A stretch of 64,000 nt of DNA from Bdellovibrio bacteriovorus (GCF_002208115.1 NZ_CP020946.1:434001-498000); one strand, 5' to 3'; shown: positions 8,414 to 16,950, counted from the first letter of the stretch. Program-made: numbers and translations. Notes: a model not told the origin generated them from the letters alone.

Positions 8414-9541
8414 CTACTGGAAGTAGTGTCGGTAATAGATCGTGAAAGTAGGATCGATTTTTCCGGTTTCCATGTTGCGACCGTTGTAGGTCTGATAGTT
8501 GTGCAAAGTTCCGTGAGTCTGTTCCAGACGGAACCCAATGCGCCAGTTCTTTTTACCTGTGGACAGATCCACGTAACCTGAACCCTGATAGCCATCCTGG
8601 AAACCTTTGGAGTTGTGACCGATCTCTGCTCTGTAAGTCAGTGTTCTTGGGCCGGCCTGACACCACAAAACTCCACCGACATTGGCAGCCACATAGCTTG
8701 CGCCATCAATGGTGGACCCACGACCGCCAAGTTCGGTGAAAGCACGGGCACGGCAGGTGTTTTTCGCGTTCACGTATTCTTTCGCAATACCCAGATAAAG
8801 ACCCATGATCATGCCGTCACGGGTTTTCTGCCCGTCGCTGATATAGGTTGGCGTTTTGGTTTGACCTGGCTTCAGGTTGTTCACCATCTGGTGGAACTTG
8901 TCCTGCTGGTTGGCGGCTGTCAGCACGTTGCCACGGGAATCAGACTGCAGTTGCTGCCAGCCGGCTTCGGCTTTCCAGTAGAAGGTTTCAGCGCGGGCAT
9001 TGTCGATATTGTCGATTACGAACTTCAGAACGTTTTCATTCGTGAAGTGCTGGTCAATACCACGGCCGCCATCAGGAAGTTGTTTGGCGGTGCCTTCGAT
9101 TTCACGAGTGTACAAATCAGAAGTTGCATCGAACTGCAGGTAATGACCCGTTGGCAGGAAGCCACCGATGGAAAGTTTTGATCCATGAGTATAACCGTTG
9201 TCATCAGTGTCAGCACCCACCGCAATTGGATTCAGCAGATTGTAATCGTTGGTGACGGCCAGATAAACGCTGATACCGCGTGGACGTTCAAAGTCTTCAC
9301 CGGGCAGGAACTGTCTGAACATTTCAGGAACGTCACGGGCGTCTTTAAAACGAATGTGGATCACACCCCCCAGTTTTTCCGGGCGAGCGGCGTTGTTGTA
9401 AGAATACTTATGACTGAAGATATCAGGCTGCGTGTTCTCGGCATACAAGTCCTGGAACTTCCAGAACTCTTCCGCGTGCGCCACGGAAGAAAGGCCAAGA
9501 ACCGAGGAAAGAAGCAACAAGCCCCATCTTTTAAAAATCAT
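8414..9541 (-). CDS. Predicted outer-membrane beta-barrel protein, possibly LpxR-like
   Basis: A 375-residue exported protein with signal peptide MIFKRWGLLLLSSVLGLSSV.. ending AHA. The body has alternating aromatic strands (GHYLQFDATSDLYTREI, ETFYWKAEAGWQQL, WRIGFRLEQTHG) and ends in an aromatic-rich strand YYRHYFQ, as expected for a porin-like barrel. The stretch YLAVTNDYNLL..DTDDNGYTHGSKLSIG recalls the N-terminal strand of LpxR-type lipid A deacylases (END..DRDYTNG), a weak match only. ATG 9541 follows AAGGTGGA. That SD lies in the 3' arm of a 14-bp hairpin, so expression may be controlled by leader RNA folding. Monocistronic, with terminator. Confidence 0.75.
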   Translation of the reverse strand: MIFKRWGLLLLSSVLGLSSVAHAEEFWKFQDLYAENTQPDIFSHKYSYNNAARPEKLGGVIHIRFKDARDVPEMFRQFLPGEDFERPRGISVYLAVTNDYNLLNPIAVGADTDDNGYTHGSKLSIGGFLPTGHYLQFDATSDLYTREIEGTAKQLPDGGRGIDQHFTNENVLKFVIDNIDNARAETFYWKAEAGWQQLQSDSRGNVLTAANQQDKFHQMVNNLKPGQTKTPTYISDGQKTRDGMIMGLYLGIAKEYVNAKNTCRARAFTELGGRGSTIDGASYVAANVGGVLWCQAGPRTLTYRAEIGHNSKGFQDGYQGSGYVDLSTGKKNWRIGFRLEQTHGTLHNYQTYNGRNMETGKIDPTFTIYYRHYFQ

Positions 9542-9545
9542 GAAT

Positions 9546-9600
9546 CCACCTTGCGAATTTTTAATAGAGTTAAAGCACAAGGGGGCAATTCACAAGGTGG
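9546..9600 (-). promoter_or_regulatory. Leader hairpin masking the Shine-Dalgarno sequence
   Basis: Arms 9546-9559 and 9587-9600 are complementary over 14 positions with one DNA mismatch (C9554/A9592), which is a G-U wobble in the minus-strand RNA. The stem is therefore continuous in the mRNA. The 3' arm ends AAGGTGG, the SD of the gene starting at 9541, four bases before ATTC-ATG. The loop is 27 bases. An RNA thermometer or another SD-occluding switch is possible; nothing shows which. Confidence 0.5.
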
Positions 9601-9708
9601 CGTCTTTGGATTCACCTTTTTCCAAGGCGTCGTCTAAAGTTCAGCCGGTTTAATTTCGTTATGGCGTGGATTTACGTGGAACACGCGCCAGTGAAGGCTT
9701 TCGTGGGT

Positions 9709-10302
9709 CTATTGTTTGGTCGTCGGGGTGGCTGGAGCCGGAGTCGATGGAGCCGCTACTGGCTTTTTTTCCTCTTCATTCCAAGAGAACGACTTCATGA
9801 TCTGATTGCAGCTTTGCAGGGACTTGCTGAAGGTGGCTTTGTCATCCAGGCAGGTCATGATCGCCACACGGTCCTGGTTTTTCAAAACCACCTGACGGAT
9901 TTGTTTGTTTTTGGATCGGGATAGCATGTCCACCACCAAAGCGGGACTGCCGTTCAGTTCGAAGTTCTTCGCCGAGATCACCTCAAAACCATAGTTCGGG
10001 TAATCCCGCATCCATTTGCGTGTGTAAAGCTCCAGGGACGCGGTTTTTGCGACTTTGTCAGTGCGAATGCTCAAGACCCCTTTGCCGTTGTCTTTGGCGG
10101 CAAAGCGGACGGTGTCCAGCAGGCTTTGTTCAGAGGTCGCAACTGGGATCCAGGATGTGCCTTCGGTTTTCAGGGTGAAACCCTTGTGCAGGAAATAGAG
10201 ACCCTTTTCCGGATTGGTCAATGCCGAAGAGCTCGTCGCCGGAAAAGGCGCCGCCAAGGCAGACATCGGTAAAAGGATCAGTAAACCAAGCAGATTTCTC
10301 AC
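9709..10302 (-). CDS. Secreted protein of unknown function
   Basis: A 197-residue protein. The GTG at 10302 overlaps the TGA of the upstream lipoprotein gene as GTGA and begins a signal peptide (VRNLLGLLILLPMSALAA); the frame extends upstream but the N-terminus would then be buried. The mature part (KGFTLKTEGTSWIPVATSEQS) looks like a compact periplasmic domain with two cysteines, in MTCLDD and QSCNQ. It ends in a low-complexity Pro/Ala/Thr tail. The mature part resembles proteins that measure membrane-associated load, but I recognise no family. Third gene of the mutY operon. Confidence 0.7.
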   Translation of the reverse strand: MRNLLGLLILLPMSALAAPFPATSSSALTNPEKGLYFLHKGFTLKTEGTSWIPVATSEQSLLDTVRFAAKDNGKGVLSIRTDKVAKTASLELYTRKWMRDYPNYGFEVISAKNFELNGSPALVVDMLSRSKNKQIRQVVLKNQDRVAIMTCLDDKATFSKSLQSCNQIMKSFSWNEEEKKPVAAPSTPAPATPTTKQ

Positions 10303-11324
10303 TTCTTCAGGGTATCTGAAGGGGCGGGTTCCAGGCAAGGGCCTAAATCTGCGGGCAAGGTGACAATGTAAATTTGTTTCTTGTCCTGAAAGCTGCGAGT
10401 AAACGCCAGACGCTCCTGGGATTCATTGGAAACCACCGGGGAGGCCAAAGAGTCATTGCCTTTGAATACAACCTGCGTGCACTGCTTTTCAAGGTCGTAC
10501 GCTTCCAACTGCCACTGCTTTTCACCCTTGCGCAGGATGCTGTAAAACAGGCGGGCCGGGGGACGTGGAGCAAACTGCAAATCGCGATATTCACCCTCCT
10601 GGCTTTTCAAAACCACGGGGATTTTTTCTTTCAGCTTGAAGGCCACCAGGCTTTGCGTGTTGGTCTTCAGATCCTTTTCCACCCATACCAGTTGTTTGGC
10701 ATCAGGGGACAGGGTTGGATAGCGTTTGTCTTTGTCTTTTTCCGCTGAAATCAGACTGACCGGCAGATTTTTCAGATCCAGACGATAGATGCCCGTCAGG
10801 CCGCCACGACGGGACGTGAACAGAATTGCAGGCTTCAAGGCATGGGTCATGAACAGGCTTTGCCCGTCATATCCCGGCTGCTGGGTCAGACGCACAATCT
10901 CGGTGCCGTAAAGATCACTCATGTATAAGTCTGACGGAGGATATTCTTTGTCGAAAGTTTTGTTCAGCAGCGGGCTTTCTTTGATTTCATCCGTTGTGGA
11001 GGAATAAAGAATCTCGGAAGCGCTGATATAGATCGCATCAAAGGCATCACCATCAGAAAAGGTCACGCGGCGTTCTTTGTTTTTAGCCAGGTCCATTTCG
11101 TAGATCTGTGAACCTTTGTGGGATGAACGGCCACGACTGGTGTAAATCAGTTTGTCGTTGTCTTCGGAAAAACGCGGATGATCGTTATCACCGAGGAACG
11201 TGATTTGTTTGGAGCCTTTGGCCAGCAGATAATCCGGAGTCAGAACGTCTTTGGTGACACTCAAATGTGAACAACCCGTTGCAAGAAAACAAAGGGCCAC
11301 GATCGCCGGATTCATCCACTTCAT
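10299..11324 (-). CDS. TolB-like beta-propeller lipoprotein
   Basis: A 341-residue predicted lipoprotein. The lipobox LATGC at 14-18 ends the signal sequence. The rest contains repeated PD40/TolB-type blades such as ITFLGDNDHPRFSEDNDKLIYTS, RRVTFSDGDAFDAI, KRYPTLSPDAKQLVWVEKD and SPVVSNESQERLAFTRSF. Such propellers bind protein partners or peptidoglycan-associated lipoproteins in the periplasm; the partner here is unknown. Its ATG overlaps the mutY stop as ATGA, and its own stop overlaps the next gene by four bases. The link to mutY looks like operon packing, not shared function. Confidence 0.8.
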   Translation of the reverse strand: MKWMNPAIVALCFLATGCSHLSVTKDVLTPDYLLAKGSKQITFLGDNDHPRFSEDNDKLIYTSRGRSSHKGSQIYEMDLAKNKERRVTFSDGDAFDAIYISASEILYSSTTDEIKESPLLNKTFDKEYPPSDLYMSDLYGTEIVRLTQQPGYDGQSLFMTHALKPAILFTSRRGGLTGIYRLDLKNLPVSLISAEKDKDKRYPTLSPDAKQLVWVEKDLKTNTQSLVAFKLKEKIPVVLKSQEGEYRDLQFAPRPPARLFYSILRKGEKQWQLEAYDLEKQCTQVVFKGNDSLASPVVSNESQERLAFTRSFQDKKQIYIVTLPADLGPCLEPAPSDTLKK

Positions 11325-12304
11325 ATTTCAACCTTGTGCAGTACTTTCTGGAGTAAGGAAGAAGGATTGACCTTCTTCAGTTCTTTCAAATCAACCCACT
11401 GCAGGTTTTTGCCCGTCAGTGATTTCTTTTCAGTGATCTGAATAAAGATATCATGATGGGTAATGTTGTGTTTGGCATCATAGGCTTTGGGCTTGTTTTT
11501 TTCCATGCTGATTTCCCCTGGGAAAATCATCTGGCCCTTCAGGAAGGGGGCATAGTCATTCTGTACCAAAGCCACCTTTTGGTTTTTGATTGCAACCACT
11601 GGTTTCCAGACCCAGACCTCGGATTCTTTGCGTGGCTTTTTCAGGGGCAGCTTTTCCACCAGATTTTTTTCGCGGGACACACAGGTCGCGGCCCACGGGC
11701 ACAGCATACACATGACTTTTTGCGGAGTGCACACGGTGGCGCCAAGCTCCATCAGTCCCTGATTGACGACATCCGCCTGCCCGAGCAGGGACAGTTCGTC
11801 CGAGATCTTTTGCAATTGATCACGACCTTTGCCGTTCCACCATTCCAGTTTCAGGCCATAACGACGGGACAAAACACGAATGACGTTTCCATCCAGGACA
11901 CCGACTTTTTCACCGAAGGCAATGCTTGCGACCGCGCGGGAGGTGTAAGGGCCAAAGCCCGGAAGCTCCAGCAGTTCGGCGGCGGTTTTGGGAAAGCCGC
12001 CGGCGGCCAGCGCTTTAGCGGCCTTATGCAGATTGCGGGCGCGGGAATAGTAACCAAGACCCGCCCAGGCTTCCAACACCTCCGCTTCAGGGGCCTTGGC
12101 CAGATCCTGAACGGTCGGGAACTTTTGCAGAAATTTTTCGAAGTAGGGAATCACGGCAACAACGGTGGTTTGTTGCAACATGACTTCTGAAAGCCAGATA
12201 CGATACGGGTTCTTGTTTTCCCGCCATGGCAAGGAACGTTTGTTCTTGTTGTACCACTGGGTCAGTTGCTTGTGATCTGTCTTGTAATCGTGTTGGGCCG
12301 CCAT
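11321..12304 (-). CDS. mutY: A/G-specific adenine DNA glycosylase
   Basis: MutY removes adenine paired with 8-oxoguanine. Clear motifs: catalytic Glu in SEVMLQQTTV, helix-hairpin-helix LPGFGPYTSRAVASIAFG, catalytic Asp in VLDGNVIRVLSR, and a [4Fe-4S] ligand set C-x6-C-x2-C-x5-C in CTPQKVMCMLCPWAATC. The C-terminal 100 residues form a short NUDIX-like recognition domain. ATG 12304 gives 327 residues; a TTG at 12322 in frame is the alternative. A sigma70-like promoter at 12312-12341 would initiate about one base before this ATG, so the message may be leaderless and the TTG excluded. Confidence 0.93.
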   Translation of the reverse strand: MAAQHDYKTDHKQLTQWYNKNKRSLPWRENKNPYRIWLSEVMLQQTTVVAVIPYFEKFLQKFPTVQDLAKAPEAEVLEAWAGLGYYSRARNLHKAAKALAAGGFPKTAAELLELPGFGPYTSRAVASIAFGEKVGVLDGNVIRVLSRRYGLKLEWWNGKGRDQLQKISDELSLLGQADVVNQGLMELGATVCTPQKVMCMLCPWAATCVSREKNLVEKLPLKKPRKESEVWVWKPVVAIKNQKVALVQNDYAPFLKGQMIFPGEISMEKNKPKAYDAKHNITHHDIFIQITEKKSLTGKNLQWVDLKELKKVNPSSLLQKVLHKVEI

Positions 12305-12311
12305 GCGCGGT

Positions 12312-12341
12312 AATGTAGTCAACAGCCCAAGGCAGAGTCAA
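12312..12341 (-). promoter_or_regulatory. Predicted sigma70 promoter of the mutY operon
   Basis: Minus strand: TTGACT at 12341-12336, 18-bp spacer, TACATT at 12317-12312. The expected start point is within a base or two of the mutY ATG (12304), which has no SD. It overlaps no coding sequence if the ATG start is correct. Confidence 0.4.
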
Positions 12342-12350
12342 GGGGCGTCA

Positions 12351-12379
12351 TTGCCCGGGGCTCGACACAGGGGTAGAAT
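12351..12379 (+). promoter_or_regulatory. Predicted sigma70 promoter for the ureohydrolase gene
   Basis: TTGCCC (four of six to consensus) at 12351, 17-bp spacer, TAGAAT (five of six) at 12374. Start expected near 12386, leaving about a 30-base leader with GAGGAG before the ATG at 12419. Divergent from the mutY promoter. Confidence 0.55.
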
Positions 12380-12418
12380 AAGGTTGTAACCGGGCTATTT
12401 CAGTCAGTGAGGAGCACC

Positions 12419-13354
12419 ATGGAATACAAACCGCTGAGCGGACGCGAGTTCCCGCGTTTTTCCGCAATTAAAACTTTCTTCAGATTGCCGTATGTTTCAA
12501 TCGAGGCCGACTACGAAGTCGGGATTTTTGGTATCCCGTATGACGGTGGGGTGTCGTATCGTCCGGGCGGGCGCTTTGCTCCGGCGAAGGTGCGCGATGT
12601 GTCCAGTCTGGGCCGTGGCTTCCATATGACCCGCATGGAAAATTTCTTTGAAAACCTGAAGGTGGCCGACATCGGTGATTGTCCCACAGTGCCGATTGAT
12701 CAAAAGCAGACTTACGAAAAAATCGAAAAGTTTGTCGGTGAAGTTTTAAGTCACAACAAACGTTTCCTGGCGGTGGGCGGGGATCATTCCACAACGTTGC
12801 CGGTACTGCGTGCTTTAAGAAAAAAATACGGCAAGCCGTTGGCGTTCATTCACTTTGATGCCCACTTGGACACGTATCCGGCAGCCTGGGGTCAGGAATA
12901 CCACCACGGGGCCTTTGCCCGTCACGCTGTCGAAGAAGGTCTGGTGGATCCGAAGAAGATGGTGCAAATCGGTATTCGCGGACCGCTGGCCGGTGGTGAT
13001 GATCTGAGCTTCGTGAACAAACACGGCATTCGTGTGATCACCGTGGATGAGATCCGCAACCAGCCGATCAACGATTTCCTAAGAACCCTGCCGACGTTTG
13101 ATGAAACGCCGACCTACATCAGCTATGACATCGACAATCTGGATCCAAGCTGTGCTCCGGGCACCGGCACACCGGTTCCAGGGGGGCTGACGACTTATGA
13201 AGTTCAGCGCATCTTCCGTGCGCTGAAGATTCCAAATCTGGTCGGTGGTGACGTGGTGGAGATTTCGCCTCCATTTGACCACGCAGACATCACGGCCTTG
13301 GCTGGCATGGATGCACTGTTTGAAATGCTTCATTTGTTTCCCACCAAGAAATAG
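12419..13354 (+). CDS. speB: Agmatinase/ureohydrolase family enzyme
   Basis: Binuclear manganese ureohydrolase of 311 residues. Metal motifs are complete: GGDHST, IHFDAHLDTY and SYDIDNLDPSCAPGTGTPVPGG, followed by GGDVVEISPPFD. The family hydrolyses guanidino compounds to urea plus an amine; most likely agmatine to putrescine, but guanidinobutyrate or similar cannot be excluded. The ATG at 12419 has GTGAGGAG at ideal spacing; four codons upstream are open but unsupported. For a predator that consumes prey protein, a route to polyamines from arginine is plausible. Its stop abuts a convergent gene. Confidence 0.85.
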   Translation: MEYKPLSGREFPRFSAIKTFFRLPYVSIEADYEVGIFGIPYDGGVSYRPGGRFAPAKVRDVSSLGRGFHMTRMENFFENLKVADIGDCPTVPIDQKQTYEKIEKFVGEVLSHNKRFLAVGGDHSTTLPVLRALRKKYGKPLAFIHFDAHLDTYPAAWGQEYHHGAFARHAVEEGLVDPKKMVQIGIRGPLAGGDDLSFVNKHGIRVITVDEIRNQPINDFLRTLPTFDETPTYISYDIDNLDPSCAPGTGTPVPGGLTTYEVQRIFRALKIPNLVGGDVVEISPPFDHADITALAGMDALFEMLHLFPTKK

Positions 13355-13855
13355 CTAATTTCGTTCGCCGTGGGATATCACCAGGATCTGGGATTTGGTG
13401 ATATTCACGGCGATAAAGCTGACCGCATTGACGCTCGGAAACCAATACGTGTCCGGGTCGACCCAGAAGTTTTCCAGGCCCTCTTTAAGCTGTAACAGTT
13501 CCCAATGATTTTTGCTTTTGGTTCGTTGCATGACTTCAATTTGATCGAGGTCATCATAACGGCGAATTTGACTTTCCATCGAGGCCATCAGGGTCTGGAT
13601 CATCAGAGACCATGTGGCCGGACGCAAGTGCCAGTCATTCAGGTCCCGCAGTTCCTCCAAATCCGCCGCCAAGTCCTGCGCGGAGCTTTGATAAAATTCA
13701 ATTCGCACGCAGGCAAAGTCTGCGTAAGCCTCTTCCACTCGGGCGCATTCGGTGCGCAGGGTTTTCAAGGATGAACTGGCTTCGATTTCGGTCAACGCCC
13801 AGACGCCGGAAGGACAGGACATACACAGGAACATTGTTATCAGTAAGAATTTCAT
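13355..13855 (-). CDS. Secreted protein, unknown function
   Basis: A 166-residue protein with signal peptide MKFLLITMFLCMSCPSGVWA. The SCP motif near 13-15 could suggest a lipobox, but the residue pattern is better for ordinary cleavage after VWA. The mature part is largely helical and acidic (SSSLKTLRTECARVEEAYAD, LAADLEELRDLNDW) with two cysteines. SD GAGGTGA precedes the ATG. It ends base-to-base against the convergent ureohydrolase gene with no terminator visible between them. No family recognised. Confidence 0.7.
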   Translation of the reverse strand: MKFLLITMFLCMSCPSGVWALTEIEASSSLKTLRTECARVEEAYADFACVRIEFYQSSAQDLAADLEELRDLNDWHLRPATWSLMIQTLMASMESQIRRYDDLDQIEVMQRTKSKNHWELLQLKEGLENFWVDPDTYWFPSVNAVSFIAVNITKSQILVISHGERN

Positions 13856-14039
13856 GAATCACCTCAGGTACAATGGATTGCAAGCCAGAGGCATAATTCA
13901 ATTAAAATTCAATCGTTCTTGGGTGAACTGCTGTCCGATGTTGGGAACAGGGGCAAACCTGTCCGCGCAATTGTCTTCGCCCGATACTTTTTATTTTCGC
14001 AATTTGCAAAGCGCCTCAGAGCTTTGCTAGGATGGCGCC

Positions 14040-14774
14040 ATGAAATGGGCCTTTATACTTGTATTTTTTGTAAGCTCAATGGCGATGGCTGAACAGTCGC
14101 CTTTGCAGTCGCCCAAGCCTGTGGTGATGGGGCTGCCCTTTCATGTCAAACGCATTAAAGCCATCATGCAGTATCAGGACTTCATCAATCAGACTATGTC
14201 CAGCGTGGGATACAAAGTCAGCATCCGCAACACTCAAGGCAGTCCCCCCAATAAAGTGCTGACCGATGGACAGATCGACGCCATTACCTATGACGACAAG
14301 ACCTGGACCGAGCAGCGGGATAAGACCGTCAGTCTGTCATTTCCGATTATTCGCACTCGAGGGCGCATTTTTTTCAAGGGTAACAACACACGATTTGACG
14401 AAACCAAACTGGCAAAGTTCAAGGGCGGTATTTCCAATAACAATATGGCGTTCACAGAAGAAGCAACCCGCCGCAAACTGAGGTTCATCAACACCGCAAG
14501 TCCGTTGCAAAGTGTGGTGGATCTAATGAGTGGCAAGATTGACTATTTTGTCGCCATCCAGGAAGTGGGATTGAGTGCCGTCGATTCTCACCCCGAAGGC
14601 AAAAGCAGTATTGTCATGGGTAAAACAGTTTTTCTGGAAGTGCCGCTGTATCTGACTTTTTCGCGAAAGTTCCAGTCGGATCTGCCGCGGATTGAAAGTG
14701 CCTTTCGCAAAGCGCTGACCGGAGACCTGTCCAAATACCCGCTGATCATTGAAAATCTGAATAAAGAGCCCTGA
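14040..14774 (+). CDS. Periplasmic solute-binding-like protein (family 3 type)
   Basis: Secreted protein of 244 residues: signal peptide MKWAFILVFFVSSMAMA, then GLPFHVKRIKAIMQYQDFINQTM and VLTDGQIDAITYDDKTWTEQRDKTVSLSFPI. That arrangement (a region specifying a test of gene dosage DGQIDA, then SFPI) is typical of family 3 binding proteins. SD AGGATGG is in place. There is no transporter alongside, as for the relative at 7585-8283. Possibly a lone amino-acid binding protein. A strong terminator follows. Confidence 0.75.
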   Translation: MKWAFILVFFVSSMAMAEQSPLQSPKPVVMGLPFHVKRIKAIMQYQDFINQTMSSVGYKVSIRNTQGSPPNKVLTDGQIDAITYDDKTWTEQRDKTVSLSFPIIRTRGRIFFKGNNTRFDETKLAKFKGGISNNNMAFTEEATRRKLRFINTASPLQSVVDLMSGKIDYFVAIQEVGLSAVDSHPEGKSSIVMGKTVFLEVPLYLTFSRKFQSDLPRIESAFRKALTGDLSKYPLIIENLNKEP

Positions 14775-14780
14775 AATGAA

Positions 14781-14817
14781 AAAACCCGCTGCTTTGAACA
14801 GCGGGTTTTGTTTTTTA
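14781..14817. terminator. Bidirectional Rho-independent terminator
   Basis: Perfect 11-bp stem AAAACCCGCTG/CAGCGGGTTTT with a 7-base loop, T-rich on the plus side and A-rich before it, so it can stop both the 14040 gene and the convergent regulator ending at 14815. Confidence 0.88.
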
Positions 14818-16218
14818 AGTCGGGGTGATTTCGTTTGGCGGGGTCAGACCTTTCTTTTTGATCTTCTCTACCAGAGTTGTGCGGTTCAGTCTTAGCAAAG
14901 CCGCTGCCTGATTGCGATTCCAGCCTGTTTTTTCCAGGGCTTTCAGAATCAGGGCGTTTTCGTAAGCGTCCACCGCCGAATTAAAGTCCATACCCACATC
15001 CGGAATTTCAAGGCCGCCGATTTCAGTCGAAGCCGTTTTGCCGGATTTGTATTTCAAAGGCAGATCGGAAATGTCCACCTGACCCTGGCCTTTAAGGATC
15101 GTCATGCGCTCCACCAGGTTTTCAAGTTCACGGATGTTTCCTGGCCAAGGGTAATTCACCAGACAGTCCAAAGCATCAGAAGTGATGCCGGTCAGACCGC
15201 GGCCCTTGGTTTTATTGAAGATATCCATGAAATGATTCAGCAGCAGCGGAATATCGCTCTTGCGTTCGCGCAAAGCCGGAACGGTGATCGGAATCACGTT
15301 CAGGCGATAGAACAGATCCTCACGGAACTTGCCGTTTTCAACCGCTTCTTCCAGATTCAGATTGGTCGCGGCAATTACACGCACATTCACGCTGACAGTT
15401 TTGGTGGATCCCACCGGCTCAAAGCTTCTTTCCTGCAGGGCGCGCAAAAGCTTCACTTGCAGGGACGGCTCAAGATCACCGATTTCATCCAGGAAGATCG
15501 TGCCCCCGTCAGCCATTTCAAAGCGGCCCACACGGTTGGCAATGGCGCCGGTGAAGGCACCTTTCATATGACCGAACAGTTCACTTTCCAAAAGTTCTGA
15601 AGGGATCGCACCGCAGTTAATCGGTACAAAAGGCCCTTGTGCGCGGGAGGAGTTATAGTGAATTGCGCGGGCAATCAGTTCTTTCCCGGTCCCGGATTCC
15701 CCGGTCACCAGAACTGTCGAATCAGAATCAGCCACGCGCTCAATCATGCGCAGAACATTCTGGATTTGGTCGCTGGTGCCGATGATCTGGTCGAATTTGT
15801 ATTTCTTGTTCAGCTCCGAGCGCAGTTGCTGATTTTCCTGCTGCAGTTTTTTGTGCGTCAGGGCTTTTTCAATCAGACTCATCAGCTCTTCAAGATTGAA
15901 GGGTTTGGTCACGAAGTGGAAGGCCCCTTTTTGAGTCGCGCGAATCGCGGATTCAATAGTGGCATGACCAGTCAGGATGATCACTTCAGTCGCCGGTGTG
16001 AGTGATTTAAGATAAGTCATGAACTCGATGCCGTCGCCATCTGGAAGATTCAAATCGACAATGGCCAGATCCACCGGGCTGTCACCCTGGCACAGAACTT
16101 TGGCTTCTTCGATTTTATTGGCGGTGATGACGTTCAGGCCTTTGCGATCCAGCACCCGGAACAGAGCGGTGCGGAGTGAAGACTCATCATCTAATATCAG
16201 GACACGTTGGCTACGCAT
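14815..16218 (-). CDS. NtrC-family sigma54-dependent response regulator
   Basis: Three-domain activator of 467 residues. Receiver: acidic pair at 10-11, phospho-acceptor D55 in DLAIVDLNLPDG, TGHATIESA, and Lys in VTKPF. AAA+ domain: Walker A GESGTGKE, an intact GAFTGA loop, Walker B GGTIFLDEIGDL, and arginine-finger region FREDLFYRLNV. C-terminal Fis-type helix-turn-helix GWNRNQAAALLRLNRTTLVEKIKKK. ATG 16218 was chosen for the GGAAGG SD; an in-frame start lies 5 codons upstream. It has its own promoter (16268-16297), separate from the kinase operon upstream, but is a natural partner for the NtrB-like kinase at 19217-21064. Confidence 0.93.
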   Translation of the reverse strand: MRSQRVLILDDESSLRTALFRVLDRKGLNVITANKIEEAKVLCQGDSPVDLAIVDLNLPDGDGIEFMTYLKSLTPATEVIILTGHATIESAIRATQKGAFHFVTKPFNLEELMSLIEKALTHKKLQQENQQLRSELNKKYKFDQIIGTSDQIQNVLRMIERVADSDSTVLVTGESGTGKELIARAIHYNSSRAQGPFVPINCGAIPSELLESELFGHMKGAFTGAIANRVGRFEMADGGTIFLDEIGDLEPSLQVKLLRALQERSFEPVGSTKTVSVNVRVIAATNLNLEEAVENGKFREDLFYRLNVIPITVPALRERKSDIPLLLNHFMDIFNKTKGRGLTGITSDALDCLVNYPWPGNIRELENLVERMTILKGQGQVDISDLPLKYKSGKTASTEIGGLEIPDVGMDFNSAVDAYENALILKALEKTGWNRNQAAALLRLNRTTLVEKIKKKGLTPPNEITPT

Positions 16219-16267
16219 GAACCTTCCTTCCATGGTGGGTTCTTGGCGGAAGAAACCGCCTAAAATC

Positions 16268-16297
16268 AGGATAAGGGGATTTTGACGGGACTGTCAA
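16268..16297 (-). promoter_or_regulatory. Sigma70 promoter of the NtrC-type gene
   Basis: Minus strand: perfect TTGACA at 16297-16292, 18-bp spacer, TATCCT at 16273-16268. The leader would be about 40 bases. The -35 lies in a short dyad TTGAC..GTCAA, a possible operator. Confidence 0.6.
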
Positions 16298-16524
16298 AAA
16301 ATCCGCGCCTGGCAAGGCTTTCAGGACCATAAAACTGGACGGGGGTGGGAAAAAAATGCCAGATTTCGCTGGGCCAGAGGCGAGGAAAATTCGAGCTTTT
16401 TCTCGTGAAGCAAGGCCTGCCAAAACCCATGGAAATTGCTAACAGCTAAAGAAGACTTGGGTATTCCAATTTTACCAGAAAGAACTGATTAAAAGACGGG
16501 CAGACCTGACAGGGATTCGCAAAA

Positions 16525-16549
16525 ACCCCTGCCTTGTGAGGCCACAAGG
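16525..16549 (-). terminator. Terminator-like hairpin after the receiver gene
   Basis: Seven-bp stem CCTTGTG/CACAAGG with a 4-base loop just past the stop at 16552. The U-rich run (TTTTT) comes six bases after the stem, so termination may be incomplete. Confidence 0.45.
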
Positions 16550-16551
16550 GC

Positions 16552-16950
16552 TTAGAAGCCCAGGTTTTCGATCTTTTTGCGAAGCAGGTCCAAAGTGACG
16601 GGTTTAACGATGTAGTCATCCACACCGTCTTTCAAGGCGGACTTCACCGAGTTTTCATCTGACACATTGGTGGTCATGATGACTTTCACGGATTTGAATT
16701 TTCGCGACCGTTTCAGTTCCTGCAAAACGGCGGCACCATCACGCTTGGGCATACGCCAATCCAAAAAGATCAGTTGCACGGGGTTCAGCGTATCAAAGGC
16801 ATTTTCCAATTTTCCCAAAGCGATGGATCCATCTTCGGCTTCAAGAATATTCTTAAAGCCCAGGGTGTCCAGCGCCGCCACCATGATCATGCGGTCGGTG
16901 CTGTTGTCGTCAATTACCAGAGTCGGACATTTAATGCGTTGAAAACTCAT
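16552..16950 (-). CDS. Single-domain response regulator (CheY-like)
   Basis: A stand-alone receiver of 132 residues with the acidic DD pair in LVIDDNSTDR, phospho-acceptor Asp in IFLDWRMPKRDG, Thr in IMTTN and Lys in YIVKPV. No output domain. It starts inside the upstream hybrid kinase gene (ATGA overlap), with AAGGAA as SD. It probably accepts phosphate from the HPt domain or receiver chain of that kinase, and works through protein contacts. The frame extends upstream but those codons lie in the kinase gene. Confidence 0.9.
   Translation of the reverse strand: MSFQRIKCPTLVIDDNSTDRMIMVAALDTLGFKNILEAEDGSIALGKLENAFDTLNPVQLIFLDWRMPKRDGAAVLQELKRSRKFKSVKVIMTTNVSDENSVKSALKDGVDDYIVKPVTLDLLRKKIENLGF

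Larger units (their letters stand above)
16219..16551 (-). other. 333-bp gap: terminator, promoter and leader of the NtrC-type gene
   Basis: Going in the direction of transcription, the gap holds a terminator-like hairpin after the receiver gene (16532-16549), a featureless middle, a good sigma70 promoter (16268-16297), and a GGCGG/CCGCC hairpin (16245-16260) in the leader shortly before the SD. I see no open reading frame worth calling. Confidence 0.6.
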
